From Anaerolineaceae bacterium 46_22 (GTDB lineage Bacteria; Chloroflexota; Anaerolineae; Anaerolineales; Anaerolineaceae), in NCBI GenBank assembly GCA_001508595.1, contig LGHA01000027.1, forward strand, positions 1-10,678: a DNA stretch of 10,678 nt, written 5' to 3'. A program made the position numbers and the translations under genes. The notes beneath the pieces were generated by a model. That model saw nothing but the letters and a program-made list of their open reading frames with translations, was not told the origin of the DNA and did no database searches. Shown piece by piece: positions 1-6,066 of the stretch. Position 1 is the first letter of the stretch, and each line of letters opens with the position of its first letter.

Positions 1-2
1 GT

Positions 3-116
3 TTTAAGTCCATAGCGCACGAAGCTCCCGCAGGGAGTTTGGGAGCGCGTCTCAATGGCATTGAGAATGCTCTAAATAAATGCTGTACCTTATACAGCAG
101 ACCTATTACTCCATAA
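3..116 (+). CDS. possible C-terminal end of an upstream gene (unidentified)
   Basis: One forward frame is open from the left edge to a TAA at 114-116, giving 37 residues that end in ...LYSRPITP; the other two forward frames stop within the first 15 bases. I do not recognise the protein. An open run of this length arises by chance fairly often, so the support is weak. A perfect hairpin (117-133) begins immediately after the stop, which is where a 3'-end structure would sit, but it has no T-tract. The same stretch also contains several short hairpins, so it could instead be non-coding RNA. Confidence 0.3.
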   Translation, partial: FKSIAHEAPAGSLGARLNGIENALNKCCTLYSRPITP

Positions 117-133
117 CCCCCTTTAGCTGGGGG
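117..133. other. perfect GC hairpin CCCCC/GGGGG
   Basis: Five C (117-121) and five G (129-133) flank the loop TTTAGCT. It directly follows the TAA of the possible upstream reading frame. The downstream bases are AATTAAG, and the opposite strand continues GTTATGG, so neither strand has the T-run of an intrinsic terminator. It may stabilise an mRNA 3' end, or belong to a dispersed repeat. Confidence 0.45.
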
Positions 134-227
134 AATTAAGAATGATTGATAGATCCAATTTACGAGGAAATGATAAAATGGTTATTTAAATTGTGAACTT
201 TTTCTCGACCTCTTTCCAGGAAATAAT

Positions 228-641
228 ATGAACATCAGCGTGATTTATTACTCAAAATTAGGACATTCAAAGAAAATTGCCCAGGCAATAGCCGATGAAT
301 TGGGGGTGAAAGCCCAGGATATTCGAGATAATCCTGAAATAAAAGACATAGAATCGCTCTACGTTGTAAGCGGGATCTATGGTGGCAAGAGCGCTCCAGA
401 CATGCTCGAATTTTTAAAAACTTTGGATGGTCAGCAAATTAAACAGGCTTACCTCTTAACTTCATCAGGCGGGAAAACAACCCGTGCAGCAGAATTGAGA
501 GCAGTCCTGACCAAACTTGGCATCCCGGTCGCAGAGGAAGAATTCACCTGCCAGGGCGCGATTTTCCTTTTTGGCATGGGACACCCCAACAAAGCGGATA
601 TTCAAAATGCGATTCAATTTGTACAAAGCGTATCACAATAG
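228..641 (+). CDS. flavodoxin-like protein
   Basis: A 137-residue flavodoxin-fold protein, predicted to be a soluble FMN-binding electron carrier or a small flavodoxin-type oxidoreductase. The first strand and loop (YYSKLGHSKKIA, residues 7-18) match the flavodoxin phosphate-binding loop S-x-T-G-x-T, with Leu in place of the first Thr and with S9, G12 and S14 kept. SGIYGGKSAPDMLEFLKTL corresponds to the second FMN-contact region of short flavodoxins, and the LLTSSGGK loop to the third. The C-terminal GHPNKADIQNAIQFV is typical of flavodoxins annotated in anaerobes. Length is near the usual 140-150. The start is an ATG with a modest AGGA upstream. No partner reductase or ferredoxin lies nearby, so the redox partner is unknown. 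Confidence 0.82.
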   Translation: MNISVIYYSKLGHSKKIAQAIADELGVKAQDIRDNPEIKDIESLYVVSGIYGGKSAPDMLEFLKTLDGQQIKQAYLLTSSGGKTTRAAELRAVLTKLGIPVAEEEFTCQGAIFLFGMGHPNKADIQNAIQFVQSVSQ

Positions 642-658
642 AATAAATGAAAACTCTT

Positions 659-664
659 TATAAT
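659..664 (+). promoter_or_regulatory. candidate -10 box (TATAAT) before the MOSC gene
   Basis: A consensus TATAAT lies 42 bases before the MOSC start codon, inside the 65-base gap after the flavodoxin gene. I found no good -35 at 16-18 bases, so this rests on the -10 alone. If real, the MOSC gene can be transcribed independently of the flavodoxin gene. Confidence 0.3.
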
Positions 665-706
665 AGACTTTAATCATTCATAAAAAACCTTGGGTAAAAG
701 GCTTCT

Positions 707-1129
707 ATGAAAACCAGATACAAAGTTGCTGCATTACACGAACATAAAGACTGTGCACATTTCACCCAGGAAGGTATGGAAGATGGCATCCGCAAAAATC
801 CAGACCGACCCGTCAGCCTGATCAGCCTGGAAGCCAGGCAAGCTGTTGACCAGGCGGTCATGCGAGGTTTATGCTTTAAAAAATTCAAGGCAGACATCAC
901 CTTAGAATGCGAACAAATGCCAGATACAGATGCCGCCCTGGCCATTGGCGAGCTCAAACTTATCATCCTACCCGAGCGAAAGCGCTGCTGGCCGGAGTGC
1001 GAACTGTTGCAAAAGGACCTCCCCTGCCCCCTGATCGAGGGTGTGCGCTATGCCAGAGTGGAGACCCCCGGGAAGCTGTGCATAGGTGATATCCTCAAAC
1101 CAGAAGAGAATAAGGATACGCCAGATTAA
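707..1129 (+). CDS. small MOSC-domain protein, cysteine-rich
   Basis: A 140-residue protein with the layout of the stand-alone MOSC domain (Moco sulfurase C-terminal domain) common in anaerobes. VSLISLEA (36-43) matches the VSLLSLES-type segment, and FKADITLE (60-67) takes the place of the FxENITTEG segment. AIGELKLII (79-87) is the IGxxLxI strand. RYARVETPGKLCIGDIL (114-130) matches the FARVLxGGxIxPGDEI end. C94-x3-C98-x8-C107 has exactly the spacing of the CxxGC...C cysteines of MogA-associated MOSC proteins. Seven cysteines occur in all (16, 56, 68, 94, 98, 107, 125). MOSC domains are thought to carry sulfur or bind molybdopterin ligands; the substrate here is unknown. The ATG has an AAAGG Shine-Dalgarno five bases upstream. 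No molybdenum-cofactor gene is adjacent. Confidence 0.68.
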   Translation: MKTRYKVAALHEHKDCAHFTQEGMEDGIRKNPDRPVSLISLEARQAVDQAVMRGLCFKKFKADITLECEQMPDTDAALAIGELKLIILPERKRCWPECELLQKDLPCPLIEGVRYARVETPGKLCIGDILKPEENKDTPD

Positions 1130-1140
1130 ATCTTCTGCTA

Positions 1141-1170
1141 TTGAAACGCCCTCATTAAATGTGCTACAAT
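1141..1170 (+). promoter_or_regulatory. sigma70-type promoter of the T-box/leuS transcript
   Basis: TTGAAA (1141-1146) and TACAAT (1165-1170) are separated by 18 bases, each one mismatch from consensus. Transcription would start near 1177, about 14 bases before the first paired base of the T-box stem I. The position directly before a leader RNA strongly supports the call. Confidence 0.7.
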
Positions 1171-1393
1171 AATCACAATAAAAAAACATCAAGGCAGGAG
1201 TAGTAAACCATCCCCCAGCGAGTCGGGGCTCAATCGTGAAAGCCCGTCAGGTGGTACGGAACGCCAAAAAGGTTGAACTCGCCTTGCCAGCTCAATGCTT
1301 GAGCAGATGGCGCCGGTGAAAATAGTAAGCGGCGACGCCCACCGCACGTTATCGCGGCCCAAGCTGTCCGGTCTTGTTAGAGCACCGGGAAGC

Positions 1394-1427
1394 AGGGTGG
1401 TACCGCGGCGTTATCAACGTCGTCCCT
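1394..1427 (+). promoter_or_regulatory. T-box antiterminator
   Basis: AGGG (1394-1397) pairs with CCCT (1424-1427), and GCGGCGTT (1405-1412) pairs with AACGTCGT (1416-1423), with two G-U pairs and an ATC loop. Between the helices on the 5' side is the seven-base bulge TGGTACC (1398-1404), the canonical site that binds the NCCA end of uncharged tRNA. Formation uses bases 1417-1426, which are also the 5' arm of the terminator, so the two folds exclude each other. Confidence 0.9.
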
Positions 1428-1446
1428 GTTGGGATGGCGTTTTTTT
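1417..1446 (+). terminator. T-box attenuator terminator
   Basis: ACGTCGTCCC (1417-1426) pairs with GGGATGGCGT (1431-1440) through ten pairs including two G-U, with loop TGTT, then a run of seven T (1440-1446). It forms when tRNA-Leu is charged and the antiterminator is not stabilised, stopping transcription before leuS. Confidence 0.93.
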
Positions 1447-1454
1447 GTTTAAGG

Positions 1455-1486
1455 ATGGTGAGTGGTGAATAGTGCATGGTGAATGG
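1455..1486. repeat. short degenerate GGTGA(A/G)TGG-type repeat
   Basis: TGGTGAG (1456-1462), TGGTGAATAG (1463-1472) and TGGTGAATGG (1477-1486) are near-copies of one unit, the last two separated by TGCA. They sit in the untranslated stretch after the attenuator terminator and before leuS. Nothing here codes, and no function is evident; replication slippage is the simplest origin. Confidence 0.55.
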
Positions 1487-1537
1487 GAAAACAAAGTCGA
1501 TTTGATCGCTCAATGATATCGCCCGTTTTCCTTGCGG

Positions 1538-1543
1538 TACAAT
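1538..1543 (+). promoter_or_regulatory. possible second -10 box between attenuator and leuS
   Basis: TACAAT, the same hexamer as in the T-box promoter, occurs 53 bases before the leuS start and downstream of the attenuator. The best upstream -35-like bases around 1514 are poor, so this is only a candidate. If active it would give T-box-independent basal leuS transcription. Confidence 0.2.
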
Positions 1544-1595
1544 CACTACCGTTTGAAGAAAATAATGAATTATATGAGTTAATGGAGAAGAAATC

Positions 1596-4058
1596 ATGAC
1601 AGATCCAACCAGTATTCCAACCTATAAACCCGAGGTGATCGAACCTAAATGGCAGAAGCAGTGGGAAGATGATGGTCTTTATCACGCCGATATTGACCCG
1701 AATAAACCCAAATTCTATGCACTGACCATGCTGCCCTACCCTTCAGGCGACCTGCATATCGGTCACTGGTATGCCATGACGCCATCCGATGCACGTGCCC
1801 GCTTCAAGCGCTTACAGGGCTATAATGTCCTGTTCCCCATGGGCTTTGACGCATTCGGTCTCCCAGCAGAAAATGCTGCCATCCAGCGCGGCATCCATCC
1901 CCAGACATGGACCTTCCGCAATATCGACAATATGCGCCGGCAGCTCAAATCGATGGGCGCCATGTTCGACTGGCGGCGGGAAGCTATTTCGGCTGAACCC
2001 AGCTACTACAAATGGACCCAATGGTTCTTCATCAAGTTCTTCCAGAACGACCTGGCTTATCAAAAAGAAGCTCCCGTGGATTTTTGCCCCAATTGCAATA
2101 CCACGCTGGCACGAGAACAAGTACAGGGTGAAGACCGCCACTGTGAACGCTGCGGCACACCCGTGATTAAAAAGAACCTGACACAGTGGTTCTTCCGCAC
2201 CACGAATTATGCAGATGAACTGCTTGACTTCTCGGGTATGGATTGGCCGGAACAGGTCCAAACGCTGCAAACCAACTGGATTAACCGCTCGGAAGGCGCA
2301 TCCGTGATCTTCAAAACAGAAACCGGCGATAACATTGAAGTTTTTACAACCCGCCCAGACACGCTCTGGGGGGCAACCTTTATGGTATTGGCACCTGAAC
2401 ATCCCCTGGTCCCAAAACTCACCTCAGAATCACAAGAAGAAGAGGTTGCCGCCTATCAAGATCAGGCAAAACGTATGGGTGATATCCAGCGAGAATCTGC
2501 CGAAAGAGAAAAAACGGGCGTTTTCACAGGCGCTTATGCGATCAATCCCGTCAATAACAAAAAGATTCCTGTCTGGATTGCAGATTATGTCATGATGGGC
2601 TATGGCACAGGGGCAATTATGGCTGTCCCCGCACACGATCAGCGTGACTTTGAATTTGCACGAAAATTTGACCTCCCCATTGAAGTGGTTATCCAGCCAC
2701 CAGACATTGATCCCATTATTCCAGAGGAGATGGAAGGGGCAGTTCCTGCCAGCGGTGAAATGGTCAATTCAGGACCGCTGACCGGTACACCCGGCGATAT
2801 TGCTTTCGATAAGGCTGCTCAGTACCTTGAAGAGCATGAGATTGGCAAGCGCGCCGTAAATTACCGCCTGCGTGATTGGTTGATCTCAAGGCAGCGATAC
2901 TGGGGGGCGCCAATTCCGATCATCCATTGCCCAAAATGCGGTGCAGTGGCTGTACCTGAAGCAGATCTGCCAGTCAGGCTGCCTGAAGATGTCGAATGGC
3001 TGCCAACAGGTGAAAGCCCCCTCAAACTGCACCCAACATGGCGCCTCACTGAATGTCCCAAATGCGGCGGACAAGCCGAGCGAGAAACGGACACCATGGA
3101 CACCTTCATGTGCTCAAGCTGGTACCACCTGCGCTACCTGAGCCCGGACTATGACGAATATCCCTTTGATCCCAAAGAATATGATTATTGGATGCCTGTG
3201 GACACCTATACCGGCGGCATCGAACATGCCACCATGCACCTGATCTATACCCGTTTTTTCCACAAAGCCTGCCGAGACCTGGGTATTACTAAAGGGAAGG
3301 AGCCCATGCTGCAATTGCGGAATCAGGGCATGGTCCTGGGCGAGGATAACGAAAAAATGTCCAAGAGCCGCGGCAACGTCATCTCCCCCGATGACCTGGT
3401 TGAGGCATACGGCGCTGACACCGTTCGAGCATATTTAATGTTCTTTGCACGCTGGGAATTGGGTGCCCCATGGAACAGCAGCGGCATCGAGGGCAGCATT
3501 CGCTGGCTGCGCAAGGTTTGGTACACCTTCCTGGAACCTGTCGAAAATGATCGACAGCCCACGGAAGAGGCTGTTAAGAACCTTCGCCGAAAAGTGCACC
3601 AAACACTACAATCTGTGACACGCGATTTTGAGACATTCAATTTCAACACGATCGTCTCTGGCTTGATGGAATTACTGAACGAGATGAATACAGCCAAAGC
3701 GCTTGGCGTTTTCTCAACCGAAGCCTGGAAAGAGGCTGAAAGTATTTACTTGCGCATGTTAGCACCGGTTTGTCCGCACATTGCTGAGGAGATCTGGTGT
3801 CAAACCGGCTATGAATATTCAATCCATAACCAGGCATGGCCTCAGGTGGATGTGGAAGCCACACATGAAGAAGAAATCACCCTGATCGTCCAGGTTAATG
3901 GCAAATTGCGCGATCGCCTGGTTGTGCCGGTAAATATTACTGAAGCACAGGCAAAACAAGCAGCGCTGGACAGTGAAAATGTGCAAAACTTCATTGAAGG
4001 CAAACAGCCGAGAAAGGTGATCTATGTGCCCGGACGGCTGGTGAACATCGTTGTGTAA
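1596..4058 (+). CDS. leuS: leucyl-tRNA synthetase
   Basis: Class Ia aminoacyl-tRNA synthetase of 820 residues, in the usual bacterial range. It charges tRNA-Leu with leucine in an ATP-dependent cytoplasmic reaction. Visible parts in order: the HIGH signature (54-57) in PYPSGDLHIGHWYAM; a zinc module C164/C167 with C183/C186; the CP1 editing domain with TTRPDT (251-256) and GTGAIMAVPAHDQRDFEFA, whose D351 corresponds to the conserved editing aspartate; a second cysteine-pair insertion (C445/C448 and C487/C490); KMSKS (587-591); then the anticodon-binding and C-terminal domains. Both synthetic and editing sites look intact. The ATG has a strong GGAGAAG Shine-Dalgarno at 1584-1590. It is controlled by the leucine T-box leader upstream and followed by a strong terminator, so it is probably monocistronic. 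Confidence 0.98.
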   Translation: MTDPTSIPTYKPEVIEPKWQKQWEDDGLYHADIDPNKPKFYALTMLPYPSGDLHIGHWYAMTPSDARARFKRLQGYNVLFPMGFDAFGLPAENAAIQRGIHPQTWTFRNIDNMRRQLKSMGAMFDWRREAISAEPSYYKWTQWFFIKFFQNDLAYQKEAPVDFCPNCNTTLAREQVQGEDRHCERCGTPVIKKNLTQWFFRTTNYADELLDFSGMDWPEQVQTLQTNWINRSEGASVIFKTETGDNIEVFTTRPDTLWGATFMVLAPEHPLVPKLTSESQEEEVAAYQDQAKRMGDIQRESAEREKTGVFTGAYAINPVNNKKIPVWIADYVMMGYGTGAIMAVPAHDQRDFEFARKFDLPIEVVIQPPDIDPIIPEEMEGAVPASGEMVNSGPLTGTPGDIAFDKAAQYLEEHEIGKRAVNYRLRDWLISRQRYWGAPIPIIHCPKCGAVAVPEADLPVRLPEDVEWLPTGESPLKLHPTWRLTECPKCGGQAERETDTMDTFMCSSWYHLRYLSPDYDEYPFDPKEYDYWMPVDTYTGGIEHATMHLIYTRFFHKACRDLGITKGKEPMLQLRNQGMVLGEDNEKMSKSRGNVISPDDLVEAYGADTVRAYLMFFARWELGAPWNSSGIEGSIRWLRKVWYTFLEPVENDRQPTEEAVKNLRRKVHQTLQSVTRDFETFNFNTIVSGLMELLNEMNTAKALGVFSTEAWKEAESIYLRMLAPVCPHIAEEIWCQTGYEYSIHNQAWPQVDVEATHEEEITLIVQVNGKLRDRLVVPVNITEAQAKQAALDSENVQNFIEGKQPRKVIYVPGRLVNIVV

Positions 4059-4087
4059 AATACCGTATAATTCGAAAAAACCCATTT

Positions 4088-4121
4088 ACAGAGACGTTGC
4101 GTTCAACGTCTCTGTGTTTTT
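4088..4121 (+). terminator. intrinsic terminator of leuS
   Basis: A perfect 12-base-pair stem (4088-4099 with 4104-4115, arm ACAGAGACGTTG) with loop CGTT is followed by a G and five T (4117-4121). It starts 29 bases after the leuS stop. This ends the T-box/leuS transcript and separates it from the creatininase-family gene. Confidence 0.95.
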
Positions 4122-4167
4122 ATCTGCCTTGATGTTATGATTGAGAATGTTCAATAAGGAGGCTCAA

Positions 4168-4866
4168 ATGCACTTTGCAGATCAAAATTGGATGCAAATT
4201 GAAGCTTATCTGGAAAAAGATGACCGTGTGATGCTCATCCTGGGTGCCTGTGAGCAGCATGGATACCTGAGTTTGCTCACCGATACCAAAATCCCTTTAG
4301 CCCTGGCGGAGGCTGCCAGTGACAAAACCGGTGTCATGATCGCACCGCCCCTCAACTTTGGATGTTCGCCTTATTTTCTTGATTACCCCGGCACGATAAG
4401 TTTACGTTTACACACTTATCTCAACCTTGTTGAAGACATCTTGCGATCCCTGTATGGTGCTGGCTTTCGAAGGATATTGATCCTTAACGGGCATGGCGGG
4501 AACACGCCGGTGCGCACACATTTGGTCCAGCTGGTCAATGAGCTGCCAGATTTACATTTACGCTGGTACGCCTGGTGGACCACCGATACCGTTGCAAAAA
4601 TTGCAGAAAAATATCATCTCGACACCCAGCATGCTAACTGGATGGAAGCTTTTGACTTCACCCAGGTGGCGGCAATGCCCAAGGACAGCAAACCTATCCC
4701 CAATGCCGGCGAAGACGTCATGGGGAAAACTGCCACCCGCAAAACCTACGGCGACGGCGCCTTTGGCGGCGCTTATCAGGCTGACCCCAGCATAATGCAA
4801 GAGATGTTTGACGCTTGTCTGGGAGACATTCTGTATTTATTGAATTTTGATAAGGTACAGGATTGA
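4168..4866 (+). CDS. creatininase-family amidohydrolase
   Basis: A 232-residue member of the creatininase/creatinine amidohydrolase superfamily, metal-dependent enzymes that open cyclic amides or hydrolyse formamide-type bonds. Metal-ligand motifs are present: E29 and H31 in GACEQHG, D39 in LTDTK, H109 in NGHGGN (107-112), and E160 in HANWMEAF. The family includes creatininase, the FAPy deformylase ArfB and the mycofactocin peptidase MftE; the sequence does not let me choose the substrate. I start at ATG 4168 because AAGGAGG (4156-4162) lies five bases before it. An in-frame TTG at 4141 would add nine residues but has no ribosome binding site. It follows the leuS terminator, so it needs its own promoter; a TATGAT at 4136-4141 is a possible -10. 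Confidence 0.88.
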   Translation: MHFADQNWMQIEAYLEKDDRVMLILGACEQHGYLSLLTDTKIPLALAEAASDKTGVMIAPPLNFGCSPYFLDYPGTISLRLHTYLNLVEDILRSLYGAGFRRILILNGHGGNTPVRTHLVQLVNELPDLHLRWYAWWTTDTVAKIAEKYHLDTQHANWMEAFDFTQVAAMPKDSKPIPNAGEDVMGKTATRKTYGDGAFGGAYQADPSIMQEMFDACLGDILYLLNFDKVQD

Positions 4867-4890
4867 CAGCAATGACACAAAAGATAACAA
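4863..4890 (+). promoter_or_regulatory. possible promoter for the DUF5680-like gene
   Basis: A perfect TTGACA (4863-4868) overlaps the stop codon of the creatininase-family gene. With a 16-base spacer the -10 would be TAACAA (4885-4890), which matches only half of the consensus. The downstream gene may therefore have its own start or simply be read through. Confidence 0.25.
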
Positions 4891-4925
4891 GAATGACTTA
4901 TTAAGGATAATTTAAAAGAGGACAA

Positions 4926-5387
4926 ATGATTAACCTGACTGAGCTGCACGAATTTATTGTTTCTGCAAAAGCTGCAACTTATGTGGGAGACGGGAAAATG
5001 ATCGAATCCTGTCGAAAAGGATCTCACGACTTATCTTTTGCAGATGGAAATTACCGCTACCTGGACAGCTATTTTGGCGGTGCAAATTTCATTGGTGAAG
5101 AGGTTGTCTATGAGAATGAGATGCCAGTGTGGGGAATGAATTATTATGGTCGAATTCTTAAACCACAAAAAATAACCGCAGCCCAAGCCGGTATGTTGAT
5201 CAAAGCCAGTCTCTCCCAAATGTATGCTCTTGGACGATTTCTGGGCGGCTGGGAATACAAGCAAGATGACTTAACTTACCACGATACGTCCGATGGTAAC
5301 CTTGAATGCTTTACCGGTCTTGAATGGATCGAAAAAGATGGCATTAAAGTCTATGAGCTTGAGTACCATGGTGGATTAATAATTTGA
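4926..5387 (+). CDS. DUF5680-like protein
   Basis: A 153-residue soluble protein that I match to the DUF5680 family from its pattern. The N-terminus has LHEFIVSAKAATYVGDG, followed by the RYLDSYFGGANFIGEEVVYENEMPVWGMNYYG region. Then come a helix-rich ALGRFLGGWEY segment and a final WIEKDGIKVYELEYHGGLI strand pair. Family members occur alone or fused to XRE-type DNA-binding domains; no DNA-binding domain is present here. The biochemical function is not known. The ATG follows a GAGGA Shine-Dalgarno at a spacing of three to four bases, 59 bases after the creatininase-family gene, so cotranscription is possible. Confidence 0.72.
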   Translation: MINLTELHEFIVSAKAATYVGDGKMIESCRKGSHDLSFADGNYRYLDSYFGGANFIGEEVVYENEMPVWGMNYYGRILKPQKITAAQAGMLIKASLSQMYALGRFLGGWEYKQDDLTYHDTSDGNLECFTGLEWIEKDGIKVYELEYHGGLII

Positions 5388-5473
5388 TCTGCTCGTATTC
5401 AGCAAAAGTCTCAATTTACTGTTTTCAAAAAGCAAGCTTCTGAGATGATCAATAAGGTGTAAATAACCAGGCA

Positions 5474-5501
5474 TTACCTTAACACGTCTGAATGTTATAA
5501 T
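5474..5501 (+). promoter_or_regulatory. candidate promoter of ridA
   Basis: In the 150-base gap before the RidA gene there is TATAAT at 5496-5501, with a second TATAAT at 5505-5510. The -35 equivalent TTACCT (5474-5479) is weak. The AT-rich context and consensus -10 suggest ridA starts its own transcript. I found no terminator after the DUF5680-like gene. Confidence 0.5.
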
Positions 5502-5537
5502 TTTTATAATCGAAAACAAAAATTTGAAAGGACAATC

Positions 5538-5951
5538 ATGAATAATTGCCATCACGAAAAGAAAATCGTTGTCACCGACAAAGCACCCAGGGCTATTGGA
5601 CCTTATTCAGCCGGCGTGTCGACCGGACACCTGGTTTTTACTGCCGGGCAGCTGGGCATGGATCCCGAAACCGGTGAACTTGTCCAAGGTGGTATTCAAG
5701 CACAAACCCGCCAGGCACTTAATAATCTCAAGGCTGTTTTGGAAGCTGCAGGCAGCAAGCTTGAATTGGTTGTGAAGACCACAGTTTTTCTTAAAGATAT
5801 CACTGCGTTTGGTCTGATGAACGAGGTTTACGGCACCTTTTTTACTGAGAAATTCCCCGCCCGTTCCGCCTTCCAGGTAGCTGCCCTACCGAAAGGCGGA
5901 GATGTCGAGATTGAAGCTGTGGCGCTCCTACCCTGTGACTCTGAGGAATAA
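5538..5951 (+). CDS. ridA: RidA family enamine/imine deaminase
   Basis: A 137-residue RidA (YjgF/YER057c/UK114) protein. Archetypal RidA hydrolyses reactive 2-aminoacrylate and related enamine/imine intermediates released by PLP enzymes, protecting the cell from damage; it works as a cytoplasmic trimer. The diagnostic residues are present: Y23 in GPYSAG, R109 in FPARSAF (the carboxylate-binding arginine, R105 in E. coli numbering) and E126 in DVEIEAVALLP (E120 equivalent). The E. coli cysteine after PARS is replaced by alanine, a common variation. FTAGQLGMDPETGELV and QTRQALNNLKAVLEAAG are typical core segments. AAAGGA (5527-5532) precedes the ATG. A six-residue HHEKK-type N-terminal extension precedes the conserved fold. 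Next to the glycan genes it looks incidental. Confidence 0.95.
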   Translation: MNNCHHEKKIVVTDKAPRAIGPYSAGVSTGHLVFTAGQLGMDPETGELVQGGIQAQTRQALNNLKAVLEAAGSKLELVVKTTVFLKDITAFGLMNEVYGTFFTEKFPARSAFQVAALPKGGDVEIEAVALLPCDSEE

Positions 5952-6066
5952 TTATTTAACACAGATTTTTGTGACATCAGGAGAGTCAAAAAGAAACTGC
6001 CTAACCTGGAAGCCGGATGTTTTATGCTTACAATTACCCAAAGAAACCTTATTTTGGATTGGAAAA

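Larger units (their letters stand above)
1191..1446 (+). ncRNA. T-box riboswitch (leucine) upstream of leuS
   Basis: A cis-acting leader that senses uncharged tRNA-Leu and controls transcription of leuS by antitermination. Stem I is closed by AAGGC (1191-1195) with GCCTT (1281-1285). Its 3' side carries GAACTCG, giving CUC (1278-1280), a leucine specifier codon, just above the closing helix. Distal stem I has CGGG/CCCG (1224-1227/1243-1246) around a loop with CGTGAAA, similar to the conserved GGUGNRA loop. Further helices are 1286-1295/1299-1311, a GCCG/CGGC helix with GUGA and AGUAA elements (1312-1333), CCGC/GCGG (1342-1357) and stem III CCGGT/ACCGG (1368-1372/1384-1388). The T-box motif AGGGTGGTACCGCG lies at 1394-1407. 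Its variable base is U, which pairs with the A discriminator of tRNA-Leu, agreeing with the specifier. I did these pairings by eye. Confidence 0.95.

Noticed and set aside
170..196. Eight-residue reading frame (MIKWLFKL) before the flavodoxin gene
   Set aside because: The GAGGA before it is only one base from the ATG, too close for initiation, and the peptide has no leader-peptide residue bias.
1812..2402. 196-codon open frame on the - strand inside leuS
   Set aside because: It is antisense to conserved leuS sequence (the stretch after HIGH and into the editing domain) and resembles no protein family.
4066..4071. TATAAT just after leuS
   Set aside because: It lies upstream of the strong leuS terminator and has no -35; a transcript from here would end at once.
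5391..5460. Possible terminator after the DUF5680-like gene
   Set aside because: Only TCTCA/TGAGA could pair, across a long loop, with no T-run.
5902..6066. Upstream extension of the glycosyltransferase frame into ridA
   Set aside because: The extra residues show no GT2 homology and overlap the conserved end of ridA in another frame; the family's N-terminal strand begins just after ATG 6067.
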